Of a DNA stretch of 64,000 nt, positions 23,001 to 34,400 are shown in pieces. This DNA comes from Pelodera strongyloides (taxonomy: Eukaryota > Nematoda > Chromadorea > Rhabditida > Rhabditidae). The notes below the pieces were generated by a model. The model was not told where the DNA came from. It ran no database searches and was given only the letters and a program-made list of their open reading frames with translations. Where the stretch lies: positions 496,001 through 560,000 of the forward strand of contig JAANDG010000020.1 in assembly GCA_036852015.1 (NCBI GenBank). The letters are read 5' to 3'. Position numbers and translations under genes: made by a program. Every line of letters starts with the position of its first letter. Within the stretch, counting starts at the first letter, position 1.

Positions 23001-26000
23001 TACCACTGGTAGGCCTCTCCCATTTCCAATCTGGTAGACCTACCAGAGGAGATTGGGAATGGCCTACCAAAAGGCCTTTCCCAAAGTGGCGCGAGAATAC
23101 GGGCCAATATGATATATCAAGCGACCCGTACGTGGGATGGAAGTCTTATACTGCTAGTTGATCATCTTTGTTTCTCGATACTGGGAGATCATCCCATCTA
23201 CATATAAATCAATGATCTCACCTGGATAACATTGTAGAGTCCGTCGGGTAGTCCGGCTGCTTTCAGAATCTCTCCCAGGAGAACGGGCGAGGCGGGAGCG
23301 AAGGGAGATGGTTTATAGACAACTCCGTTGCCGGCAGCTAGAGCCGGGGCTACCTGCAAATTCATAAATTCATAAGACAACAATAACAGATAGAAAACAT
23401 GTTCAAATAAACATGTTGTATTGTTAGTATCAGAATATCAGAATCGTGTCAAAATAATTGTAAAATAAGAGCAAATGTTACCAAAATACCACCAGGCAGT
23501 TTTGTTTTATGCTGTTTTGGAATTTCAGCAGAATGAAAGGCCTCTGGTAGTTAGTCGTTAGAGTTAGAGTACTGTAGGTAAGGGATGTCTACAAACTTTA
23601 GAAACTTAGAACTACTTTTCTACTTGTTCACTCCCTGAGTTAGGATGTCAAATTATTCGGTTTTGGTAAAGTATTTTTCACTATTCTTTACTAAATACAA
23701 GTAAACTCGAAGTAAAATGATGATTTTGTAGTGACTGCATCCCTTTAAGCCTAGGTTTAAGTATGTGCGTTGATGTTGTAGTGACTGCATCCCTTTAAGC
23801 CTAGGTTTAAGTATGTGCGTTGATTTTATAGTGACTGCATCCCTTTAAGCCTAGGTTTAAGTATGTGCGTTGATTTCGTAGTGACTGCATCCCTTTAAGC
23901 CTAGGTTTAAGTATGTGCGTTGATTTTGTAGTGACCGCGTGCCTTTAAGCCTAGGTTTAAGTATGTGGGTACCTTCCAAACACAAGTGAGCAGTGGATAG
24001 TTCCATGCCCCGATGCATCCTACTACTCCGAGTGGCTCTCTTCGTGTGTAAGCGAAGCGAGATGTCGGACCGCCGGGAAGGTCCAGATAGTCTCCTAAAT
24101 GTACAATATAGACAAGGACCAGAATATATTCTAATATTTTCTCAAAGGAAGTAAACTAATGAATTTGCAAGTATGACCGATTTTCCTTGCAAGTATCGAA
24201 AAATTTACCGGGACTATTTGTTCAACAAAAAATGACTCTCCCCGCTTTGATGGCGGATTTTCTATAGCGTGGATCTATCAAAATTACGCAAAATTACGGT
24301 AAATTGCACACGATTTTGCGCATTGGTACTTGCAAGGAAAACGCACGGCTTTTGGCATACACAACATATTCCCGCTTGCATACAATTTCATACGTCAAGA
24401 ATAAATTCAAGTTCACACTGTTCAGAGTCACACACGGATCAGCACCCACACACATATTGTTACTAAATATAGGAATCGAATAGAGATCACATATACTGAC
24501 ATACAGTATGTCTTCCCCGATGTTCAGTACCATATTTTAGCTGGGAGAACTCACCCTTGAGGACAGCGGGAGCAATTCCGGCAAAGAAATCAATAGTATC
24601 GGCTGCACATTCCACATCGATTCTTGCTTCAAAGATTGGTTTTCCATTTGTTTTCACTTCCCAAACGGCGATCTCTTCGACGTGAGACTGGAAGAATATA
24701 GAATACATATTAGCATAGTGGTTTATAAATGGGCACTGGCATCTTAGTTTTTTGTTTGAGACTTCGTTACTCCAAGGGACTCTTTGCAGAAACCTTGTTC
24801 GTTCTGTTTACAAAGTAATGGAACGATCTTCAAGGGATCAGCTCATCTTAAATTGTGTCTGTTTTTTTTGTTTCTTTATTTTCTATAAGGGATAGTAAAA
24901 AAAAAAGCATTTCCGCTTACCTTTACACATGTACCTTATGTCCCTTAGTACCGTTTTTCTGTCTTAACTGTATTTATTGTCTTAATTATGTATGTTTGTG
25001 CGCACCTTTGTGGTGTAATAAATTATTATTATTATTAATTTGGAATAGAAAAAGTAGTGTTGAATTTCAATACTCACGAAGATATTGGGTGATAAAGTGG
25101 TGGATTGATTGTCCGAATGCAAAAGGGCAATTGTCCTATAATTGCCCTTTTTGCATTTCGGCCCGATCAATCCACCACTTTATCACCCAATATCTTCGTG
25201 AGTATTGAAATTGAACACTACTTTTTCTATTCCAAATTTTTATTATCCCTTATAGAAAATAAAGAAACAAAAAAAACAGACACAATTTAAGGTGAGCTGA
25301 TCCCTTTCAGTAAGCGAGATGAAAATACTGAGGAAATATAAACGTTTTCTAACTTTGTAGTTGGAGGCACTCTCAATTGTTATATTATAAAATTATACTG
25401 GCATAACTAATCGAGTGGTTCTCATTTTGTGTTTTAAGGTATTTGGGGTCCTAGCCGTAAGTCCACACTGCTCTGCTCTGCTCTGTTCCCCATTGTGTAA
25501 TATATCAATGAGATCGAAAAAGCGATGGGTCAACTTATCTTTCTCACAAATGTGAGAATTCCAACACGAGAAAGATTAAAAAGAAAAATAGAAAGAAATT
25601 GAATTCTGCAAGAATATAGTCTATAACATGTGGAAATGTTTTGTTGATTACATCCAACAGCCCATAAACATGAAAAAAAAGTAAACCTGATACTCGATAG
25701 ATAAAATTTCCCAGATGTTTTTGTTGTGGGAGATCTAATTAATATTCGTTCTCTCAATCGCCTTTATAACATCCGGTTTTTGAAACATATTTTGAACAAC
25801 TACATTCTTATGTATTATATGCAAAGTGTGATCGACGCTGAGCGATATTCCAAAAACATTCGCATACTGTACATAGAACTGGGGGTGTCCTGTATAAGTT
25901 TCACAAACCACGTGCAATATCGCTTTAAAGCTCACCCTGCAGATGTCTGCCGCCTTCTTGAGAATCCTCCCTCTTTCTAGTGGTGTCTTATCTCCCCACT

Positions 26001-26343
26001 CCTTTTGAGCAGCCAGGGAACTCTTCACCGCTTGGTCGACTACTTCAGATGAAGCGATTGGACAGCGCGCCACCTCAGCGCCTGGAAAGAGCGCGATGTG
26101 TCGAGTGAAACCGCGACGATGCAGCGTTGTTTTCGCGCATATTTGGCGCACAACATAAGAAAGGCATCTGAGCGCTATGCGCTGGTATTCTACGAATTGG
26201 TAATCGTACAGTAATCTTAATCTGTTACCGATTCTTGATTCCATCACTGGGAATGTCTTGTCCGATTCTACAGTAGTCCGCTTTCCGTCCAGGAAATAGA
26301 GTCCACCGGAGAGGTCCTCGGGGCATTTGAATTCAGTGCACAT
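20080..26343 (-). CDS. ALDH9-like NAD-dependent aldehyde dehydrogenase
   Basis: Most like ALDH9A1 (4-trimethylaminobutyraldehyde dehydrogenase, carnitine synthesis) and its C. elegans homologues such as alh-9; the exact paralogue is not certain. Twelve exons, high to low: 26229-26343, 25936-26081, 24555-24687, 23973-24094, 23222-23353, 22481-22603, 22024-22126, 21552-21628, 21132-21251, 20890-21002, 20519-20629, 20080-20287. They sum to 1503 nt, 500 residues. Landmarks: [43 protein letters not shown] with catalytic Glu at about 261, [12 protein letters not shown] with catalytic Cys at about 295, EEIFGAVM, and [13 protein letters not shown]. The intron after 21552-21628 appears to use a GC donor. 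A splice acceptor lies three bases before the ATG. No targeting peptide is evident. AATAAA (minus) lies at 20054-20059. Confidence 0.93.
20790..20878. repeat. Two-copy direct repeat in ALDH intron
   Basis: TTAATTTGTCTGGCTC(G/T)AAAGATACATTGC with its flank occurs twice in tandem. Confidence 0.8.
21308..21468. repeat. TTAAAGCGAAAT MITE, copy in ALDH intron
   Basis: AAGCGAAATACTGGCCGG at the left and CCGGCCGGTATTTCGCTTTA at the right, with GGTTTTTGAAACACATCGAG internal to the left end. Confidence 0.75.
22150..22335. repeat. GT-rich simple sequence in ALDH intron
   Basis: Long irregular (GT)n run with TTTGTGTG units. ORFs across it are low-complexity artefacts. Confidence 0.9.
22818..23104. repeat. 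Foldback element, GCCCGTATTCTCGCG ends
   Basis: GCCCGTATTCTCGCGTCAC at the left and GTGGCGCGAGAATACGGGC at the right. The interior is dense in CTGGTAGGCC/GGCCTACCAG units in both orientations. Confidence 0.85.
23721..23971. repeat. 50-bp tandem repeat, five copies, abutting an ALDH splice donor
   Basis: GTGACTGCATCCCTTTAAGC recurs at 23731, 23781, 23831 and 23881, with a variant at 23931. The last unit runs into the donor of exon 23973-24094. Confidence 0.92.
24836..25310. repeat. Nested palindromic element, outer and inner arms
   Basis: Outer arms GGGATCAGCTCATCTTAAAT / ATTTAAGGTGAGCTGATCCC enclose inner arms CAATACTCACGAAGATATTG / CAATATCTTCGTGAGTATTG (about 25068-25209). A second copy lies at 54976-55235. 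Confidence 0.85.
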
Positions 26344-26346
26344 TTT

Positions 26347-26348
26347 CT
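26347..26348 (-). promoter_or_regulatory. Probable trans-splice acceptor for the ALDH gene
   Basis: On the minus strand GAATTACAG is followed by AAA and then ATG, typical of nematode spliced-leader sites. Confidence 0.5.
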
Positions 26349-26805
26349 GTAATTCAAATTTTTATTGAATTATTTTAGCGATGAGTGTAGTGTATTAAGA
26401 ATTATGTATTCAACAAGAAAGTGACAAAGTATGAATTCCGAAACTGGTTCACTTTTCATTTACAATAAGTGGCAAGGGGAAACTGGATGAGCCAGAGGCC
26501 ACAGAAATAGCCGTCGGTAAGAGGCCACCAAATGGTTTCCAAATGAAAGACACATTTGGACGATCGTGTGGCGACCAGTTGATCACGGTTTACCAGAAAA
26601 ATTGGTCATCCCCAATTTTTTTTTGGTTGGGGAACTGGCTAGAGTGAAATTTAAAAAAATCATAGAAAACAACGAAATGTTTCAGAACACTATCAAATAG
26701 GGAAGATTCTATTACTAGAGCTACAACTCTAAATGAGGGAATATCGAGAGTGAATAAAATACTTTTGTCTAGGAACAATAAAATACTTTTGTCTAGGAAA
26801 AAAGA

Positions 26806-27077
26806 GGGGGGCGTGGCGCAGTGGCAAGCGCCTTGTTCCACGCCACCGGTCGCTGGTTCGAGCCCGGCCCGGAACCCCTTCACCTCACCAAAGGTGTGAA
26901 AGTTGGTAGCTGGGTAAAACCGGCGGAGATAAATCGGCTTCCCGAGAAAATTGGCCTCCGGGAAGTTTAAAGGCCAGTTCGTCCGGCTTCAGAAATGAAC
27001 CGGACCCCGGTGCACCGTTTCTGCGGATTCGGTTGATATAACCCGGTACACTTTACCTTTATCTTTATCTTTAAAGT
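26806..27077 (+). mobile_element. tRNA-derived SINE, copy 1
   Basis: The head carries a perfect pol III A box (TGGCGCAGTGG, 26814-26824) and B box (GGTTCGAGCCC, 26855-26865). A unique body follows (GTAGCTGGGTAAAACCGGCG, TTCCCGAGAAAATTGGCCTC). The tail ends CTTTATCTTTATCTTTAAAG. A second copy lies inverted at 44925-45147. Just 5' is a duplicated AATAAAATACTTTTGTCTAG. Confidence 0.85.
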
Positions 27078-27593
27078 TATAACAAGTTTGAGGAGAAGAA
27101 TAGGTTAGCAAAGTGTTAACGACTAGTTAAACACAGTGAGAATCTTCAAAGCACTGATGAGTTTGTTTGTCCAAAGCTATGCACTCTCGGCACCCTACCT
27201 TGCCATGTGTTTCTACATCAAACTACGAACACCAAATGTTACACTGTCTGCGGATCTTCAAGAAACACACTATTTCTTTAGCTTTTATCTATCCCTTCTT
27301 CTTATCACTAATCACGAAATGTTCTCTGCAATACTCAAGAATAGTGGTCAACTTTTTCAGAAAGTTCAGAAAAAGATATCAGATTGTGTATTATGTATGC
27401 GTTATATCAAACATTATTTCTAATTGTAAGAACAGTAAGTACAGAGATTGTCCAAGGCTTCGGCTAAAACTATGAAAAATGCATTAACTGTAACCGATTT
27501 GTTCACATTTAATGCGAGCTTTTTTCGAATGAGGCTGCCGTCTGCCATGTGTGAGTGGATGCGTATTGGTTGTGCCCCATTTGTATCCGTGTA

Positions 27594-27718
27594 AGTGTGA
27601 GTGCGTGTGAGTGCGTGTGGGTGCGTGTGGGTGCGTGTGGGTGCGTGTGGGTGCGTGTGGGTGCGCGTGGGCGCGTGTGGGTGGTTGCGTGTGTGCGTGT
27701 GTGTGCGTGTGTGTGTGA
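27594..27718. repeat. GTGCGTGTGG decamer minisatellite
   Basis: Ten-base units GTGCGTGTGG repeated with decay into GTGTGCGTGT. Confidence 0.9.
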
Positions 27719-27761
27719 TTTTTCTGATCTGATTGTGAGTTTTTCAGTGGACGCCATTTGG

Positions 27762-27932
27762 AGGCCGTATTCACCAACACACAGGGAGTCCTTCCTAGGC
27801 TCACGAGCGCTCTGAATCTCTTCTGCCCTCGCACTCTCTACGCGCTCGTTAGCTCCCTGGGGAGGCCAGGTAAGAGATTCAGAGCTCGTGAGCCTAAGAT
27901 GGACTTCCTGCGTGTTGGTGAATACGGTCCCT
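27762..27932. repeat. Foldback MITE, GGCCGTATTCACCAACACAC family, copy 2
   Basis: Left arm GGCCGTATTCACCAACACAC then AGGGAGTCCTTCC; right arm GTGTTGGTGAATACGG. Same family as 1995-2127. Confidence 0.8.
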
Positions 27933-28466
27933 GTTCACACCAACATCGCCAACACCAACAGCATTTCTTTACCATGGGTTTGCGGATGGAGATGTTAACT
28001 ATGGAAATGCGCCATCAAATTTATCTTTCAATTTTCGAGGATCCACAGAAATACTACACAATTCAAAGACATGTAAGCATTTCCGCCTTTCAAGTAAAAA
28101 TTTCAAGCCTTTTCGTTCGGGGTTACTCTCGAGGAGTGCAGCTGTTCAGGCCGCATAGTTGATTTTGATGGATGGGTTCAAGAAAAATATATACAAGGGT
28201 CAGGGTTTTATCGACCGACCAATTCCTAGTGCTTCTGGTGTTTCTTGAGTTTAGACCAAAGTCTAGTTGTGATCGGAAGATACAGGAACTAAGTGATTTG
28301 TATCTAGTTTTGTCCCAAACGATACATAATGAAGAAAAAATAAAGTGATTTATTTTTTCGTGACCCCCCTTCACTTTAAATTTCTGATAACCATTCCCAC
28401 AATTGCCGGGCAGACCGTTCGCAACAAATCAGGTCAGACAGCAAAATATATTTATTAAATTGGAAT

Positions 28467-31400
28467 TCAATCAAAGACTGTACATGCTTCGGCGTGGATG
28501 TTCTTGAGCACCTAAATGAAGACTTTATTATTTCGGCTTGGGGGTTATGTGTACTTCCATCGTGGAAGTTGCATTACCAGAAAGAAAAATCGAACGATGC
28601 AGCTGCGCGCTGCACCGAATGGGGAAAAGGGTGCGCCACAAGTGCGCTACAGGTGCTCCAACTTCGCACTTCCCTGTGGCCGCATGCACCAACCGCGGGA
28701 GCCATCCCGGTTGGGAGAACGTAGCTCTGCGTGACCCATCACCTTCTCTCACCTCCCACTGGGAGACTGGGAGCACGTTCCCGGCGTTCGTGCATACGGT
28801 CACTGGTAACCCATCCCCACTCCCAACTACAATGAGCAACTGTTTCAAAAATTCAGACATTTGTTGCGTCTTTTAACCTCTACTCCATATAACCTTTACT
28901 AAATAAGATAACATGGCTAGTTATTTTAAAAAATTGCTGACAGTGAGAGGATCCGAACTTGCATCGCATGGATCGGTAACGATCTTTCTATACCACTCGG
29001 CCACCCTTACCAGATGCCCCTTCTCGTTTGGGTTCTTTGTATTTCTGAAATGAACTGCGGCATCCGACAATTTGGTGGCACGACAGACTGGGTCAGAAAC
29101 TGGAGTTAGGAGCCGTCTAGAAGAGGATATAAAGTGGATAAAGAGCGAGATTTGATATACGGCGATGGAAATTTTACGGTACCTATGCTATGGACTTATT
29201 CATGTTTAAATTTAACACCTAAACATTGATTTTTCATTGAATAATACAATCACTACACCCTGATATAAATATAATTTCAACTGATATATTCCATTATTTA
29301 ATGTATTAATGTTAAAGCGAAATACCGGAAGGTTTTTGAAAAACCGAGCACACAAGCATTCTTATGCAGCTTATGCAAATGAACATAAATTAGAATAAAA
29401 GAGCTAAATTCGAGCAACTTAGCATAAATACGTGAGAATTCAGTTGCCCACGATGCGTTTCAAAAACCGGCCGCTGTTTTGCTTTAACTATCCATCGACT
29501 CACCTTCCCATGTTCCCAGCTCTAAGCAATTCCGTGTGCGGTTCTGGTATGAAGGGCATGGTCACTTTTCCAGAAGAAGCCTGAAATGATCACTTACCAA
29601 ATTTCAAGTTTCTCCCATTTCCCAGTTCTCTTCTTGCTGCGGCAATAGTAAACTCGTTTTTGCATGCGAACTTCTCCCCCATGACGATATGCTGGATTAG
29701 AATTAGCTTACATTACTGTATTTGCTAGCCTAGCATGAAGATCGAGATCTCTCGTCTGGAGCTTTCCTTCTACTCTGGTCAGAAACTCATGTTCTTAGCT
29801 GATTTCACAAACCTTCCCAATGCATTGGTTGTAGGTGAACGGCATAATCTCCATATCGTTTTTCTTTGCGAGTTTCAAATAAATTGTGCGCACGTCGAGG
29901 GTGAAGGGCCAGAGACAACATGGCTGGTCACTGCAAACTATATTGTACAACTTTTAAACTTTTTGAATGCATAAACAAAACTCCACTCCCGGCTTTTCTC
30001 TTTTGGACGTATGCACTTGAACTTAACGTTGGACTAACTATTGTTGATGTATATTGTTGAAGTATAATAACGCGTCGAAGCTGAAGTATAGAATGTATCC
30101 GATGGATTTTGCCTGGTTTTCCAGAGAATTATTATTCGAACAAACAATACAAAGTATGGTGTATTTGCCGCTACTTAGTCCAGGAAAAACAATGTTTGTA
30201 TTTGCGAAGAAGCGCCTTTGAGACGGTATTTCAATGGCGAGAATAATTAACAAATCCACATACTATCCCAACGACACATTGCATTTCCTTGTGATCGGCT
30301 CTACTTTCTCTCTTTGTTGCACGTGAATCTGAAGCTCGGCACGACCTTTTCTGAAAATTTAATTTTGGAATTTGTCACATGAAAGTTGAATAATTACCGT
30401 TTCTACCGAAAAATTACCGTTTCTACCTTTGTGGATTTAGCTCACCAGCGTGCCCAACGACCTAACCCTAACGTGCTGCAAAGAGAGTTATAATAAAGAT
30501 TTATCGATTACATTCAAAGTACATAATCAAAAGGCAACCCTAAGACGGCAATGCGTATAAAAACATCTCATACTGACAAGGGGCCCTAAAGAAAATCTAT
30601 ACAAAGTTGAACGAATTCGAATTCGAATAACAAATGAAAGATATCTATACAAACCTTTGCATGAGATAAGCATTGTTCCATTTGTCGTCCAGTACCAGAG
30701 CCATACCGCGAAAGTGATGCGTTTTCGATGTAGGATACTTCTGTTTTTAAAGCGGTAGAACACACAGTTTGCGAAACACAACTGCTTTCCCGTGTGTTAT
30801 ATTCAAATTAAGCTACTCTGGTCTATACTGCAAACATTTACATATAAAAATGGAAATTCAGTTACAAAGAATAAATATTACAAAAGCAGATGACATACAG
30901 CTCTAAAAAGACCGGCCTGCTTTTGAAACGCATCGTGGACAACTGAATTATTACGCGTTTAAGCTAATTTGCTCGAATTTAGCTAGATTTTTTATTCTAA
31001 TTTATGGTCATTTGCATAATCTGCATAGGAGCATAAAACGGCTGGTGTACTCGACGTGCTTCAAAACAGGCCGGTATTTCGCTTTAAACGTTTTGAAAGA
31101 TAGAAGAACAAGAATAAAGCAACAACGGACTGACAGTGATGCATTTATATCACCTCTTTGAAACGTACCAATTGAATCTCGATATAATCATCAATCCTAC
31201 GAAATTCGTCTCGTGAAATTCTCATTGGAATCAATTTCAAAACGTCTTCACCTGAAATCCATATTTTTTTAATTCATATTTTTTTTACTACTTTAACTCC
31301 TTTATTTATACGTGGTACAATACAATGCTTATGAATTGTTCAGCCTATACATTATCTTTGATTCCATTGGTTCATTATCAAATTACCTGTTTCCTATCAA

Positions 31401-34400
31401 CGACAACACGACGAGTTATATACTACTTTTTTTCATCATTTCATTGTGTTGCACACCCTACGCTGTTATTTAATACATAAATGAATAAATATATCTACCG
31501 TAGTCATATGACAAGTGTCATGTCACAGAAATGATAGACATACATATAGTAATCGTAAGTTGCTGGAGTTAATCTTTTTCTGCGTTCTTTATACATTATT
31601 GCTTGTATTGCACAAACATTAACAAAATCGTTAGATAAAGGCGGTAAATGAAGATGTTGTAAAAGTTGAGAAATTAACATATAATTTATATAATTTATTC
31701 TTTATAGTATTAAGTATGATTTTTATAGTAATATGTACATTAGTTTGGACCCTTGTTCGTAGGAACTGTTGTGAAGCCGTTCGTCTTAGGGTATCCTTTT
31801 GATTGCATATGTTTCCATGTGTATATCAATAAACTATTATAAAAAATAAATATTCGGAGAAGTGCAATAAACGGTGCGAACCTTCGTAACAACCATAAAT
31901 TTGTAGTGTCTTCCACTTATTTCCAGGTCGAGTCCAGAAAGAAGGAATTGAAAGTCCCATTCTAAAATACAGACAATTTTAATAAAATATCTACATACAG
32001 TGGTATTAACTAGTGGTATTAAATACATCTAAATACATAAATCTAGTGGCATAGTTATATTAAATTACCTGCATAGAGGTACAGTGTTCCTATTTACGAA
32101 TGTCAACAAAGGCACTTTGCTGTTTTGTATGTATTTTGGAATATTCATACGTCAAATTTGGGGGCAATAGATTAAACCAAATACCGGCCTATTTTTTCTT
32201 GAAACATATCGAGTACACCAGCGTTCTTATGCAGCTTAATCCGGTCGGTGTTTCGCTTTGGGGAATAGATGCGCTGGGAGACAACTCCGCTAATTTTGGG
32301 CGTCACGGACTGCGTTTTTTATGGTAATATGTTCCTGCGACGTCGGTTGAGGGTAAATTAAATTTGGCGCGGAAAACATTTGGAGACGATACATAATACT
32401 CAGGTCACAATTGGCATGCATAGCTATTTAAAAAGCATGCATGCGGCATCCAATCCGCATTCATGACGCCAAAACTCAAAAGGCACGCATGATGCATGTG
32501 AACGTTCAGCCATATGATATACGCTAACCTGTACTGTGGTGGTGCAATGGATTTTGAGGGTTGGAAAGCTACAATCTGGACTTGTTTCAGAGGAATCCGA
32601 CGTGCGTGCTGGGCTATAAAAATCATTAACTAGTTTTATAAAAATAGAATGAAAACACATTAAAATAAAATGTAAAAAATTTAAAGTAATTGAACAATTA
32701 TGTTAAAGCGAAATGCTAGCCCCTTTGGAAAATTTGCATATGATAAGCAAATCCTATGTATCCTATGCTAATTTTGTACGATCGTCCACGGCAATCGTAC
32801 AAAATTAGCATAGGATGCATAGGATTTGCTTATCATATGCAAATTTTCCAAAGGGGCTGGCATTTCGCTTTAAAGAATCTGTGCCTCCATGTAAACCCAC
32901 CATACAAGCCAGCGCAAAATGCAGTCGCGTTGGTTCCGTACTTTTTCACTGAACAAAGATTCATCCATTACTATGTGATTAAAGCGAAATGCTAGCCTCT
33001 TTGAAAAATTTGCATATGATAAGCAAATCCTATATATCATATGCCAATTTTGTACGATTGCCGTGGACGATCGTACAAAATTAGCATAGGATACATAGGA
33101 TTTGCTAATCATATGCAAATTTTCCAAAGGGGCTAGCATTTCGCTTTAATACATGTTATTAATGTTTGTAATAGTAATAATATCCTCAAAACTTTGTAGT
33201 GCTGATGACCTATATGGTACACACAAACAATTTTCAATACACAAAAAAAATAGGCTAGACAGAAGTAAACCGTAAAAAAAAGCATATGCCCGCCTTTCTA
33301 TTGAGCGTATTGATTATTTGTGATATATTCAATCGATATTACCTTTCACGTACCTCCGAAAAGAGTAATCGATTCGGTTGTCATGACCAGACCATTGAGA
33401 AATCTGAAGAAAAATGGTCACAATAAGGTAATAATAAATTTCTTTATGATTAGGGTAACTAACAACAAGCTTGTGTCATATTATCGGACACAGGATGGCG
33501 CATGGAATATATAAAATTCGTTATAAATTTCGCAGGTGAATTACTTCTACTGCTTACTGGGAAAGCTTACTGCTAGTTGCGTGCAACTATTGTTTCGCAC
33601 GCAAAATTGTGCGCCGCAAATAAGTCTCCATAAAAAACATTGCTCTTCACATCTTTTACAGTAACCAGCCTAAGCTCAATCAAACTCAGGTCCATTAACC
33701 TCATAATAGTCGATCAATAAATCAATATTACCCATCAATCGATCCGGTTTTCTTGGTGTAATCAACTGCTTCCTGAGTGTTTAGAAGTGATCGTCTAAGC
33801 GAAGGAGATAGGACATTTGAGACCTGAAAGCAGAAGTAATTGATGTGAACTTTTATGGGGGTCTAGTACAAGTTATCCCAAAAAATCGGTGTGATTCTGT
33901 CAATACTACCGTATTTCTACACGAAACCTGCGCATATAATACAAAAAATTAAAAAAAATTATCGTGTAGTTCCAAAATACGGTATATTTTCAGCATACTT
34001 GTAGACCCATTATATGATATCACTGCTTCATTAGGTGATGCAAAAAGAATGTCACATATGTCACATATAGGATCATAACTCATAACCACTGTATCATGCA
34101 TCATGCATCAATAAGTAATAAAACTAGGTGTTGAAACATTGTATTTTATCCTAAAAATAATAAATGAACCGACATACCGCAACCTAGTTTCGTACTGCTG
34201 GCATCCGTAGTAATCCTAACTACATACCACTGATATAACTTATTTTTATTTAGGAGCTTGTCTTTTATATTTACGGTACATGTCTCTTGAATAGATGGTG
34301 ATAATTGTTTTTCTGTTATACTATTATCTGAAGGACTATCTTATTATATAAAAAAGTAACTGTAGCGTAATTTGCATACCGATGTGCGTTACGGAAATGC

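Larger units (their letters stand above)
26344..28466. other. Intergenic region, ALDH 5' end to TGF-beta gene 3' end
   Basis: No gene is supportable. It contains the SINE at 26806-27077, a GTGCGTGTGG minisatellite at 27594-27718 and the foldback at 27762-27932. Confidence 0.55.

Noticed and set aside
23731..23971. CRISPR-like array (regular 50-bp repeats)
   Set aside because: It is a head-to-tail minisatellite with no unique spacers, in a nematode intron.
27484..28162. ORFs over the GTGCGTGTGG array and nearby foldback
   Set aside because: Simple repeat and inverted-repeat translation, with no splice or homology support.
28528..28876. Overlapping GC-rich ORFs on both strands
   Set aside because: They lie inside the last TGF-beta intron, with no splice sites or family similarity; open because of base composition.
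28934..29010. Functional tRNA gene
   Set aside because: Acceptor and T stems do not pair; kept only as tRNA-like.
29598..29691. Exon-like segment between TGF-beta exons 29813-29930 and 29504-29580
   Set aside because: Its open frames do not connect in phase with the next exon, whereas joining 29813 directly to 29580 restores the family alignment.
32703..33149. ORFs across the twin palindromes
   Set aside because: They mirror each other on both strands because the DNA is self-complementary; no coding evidence.
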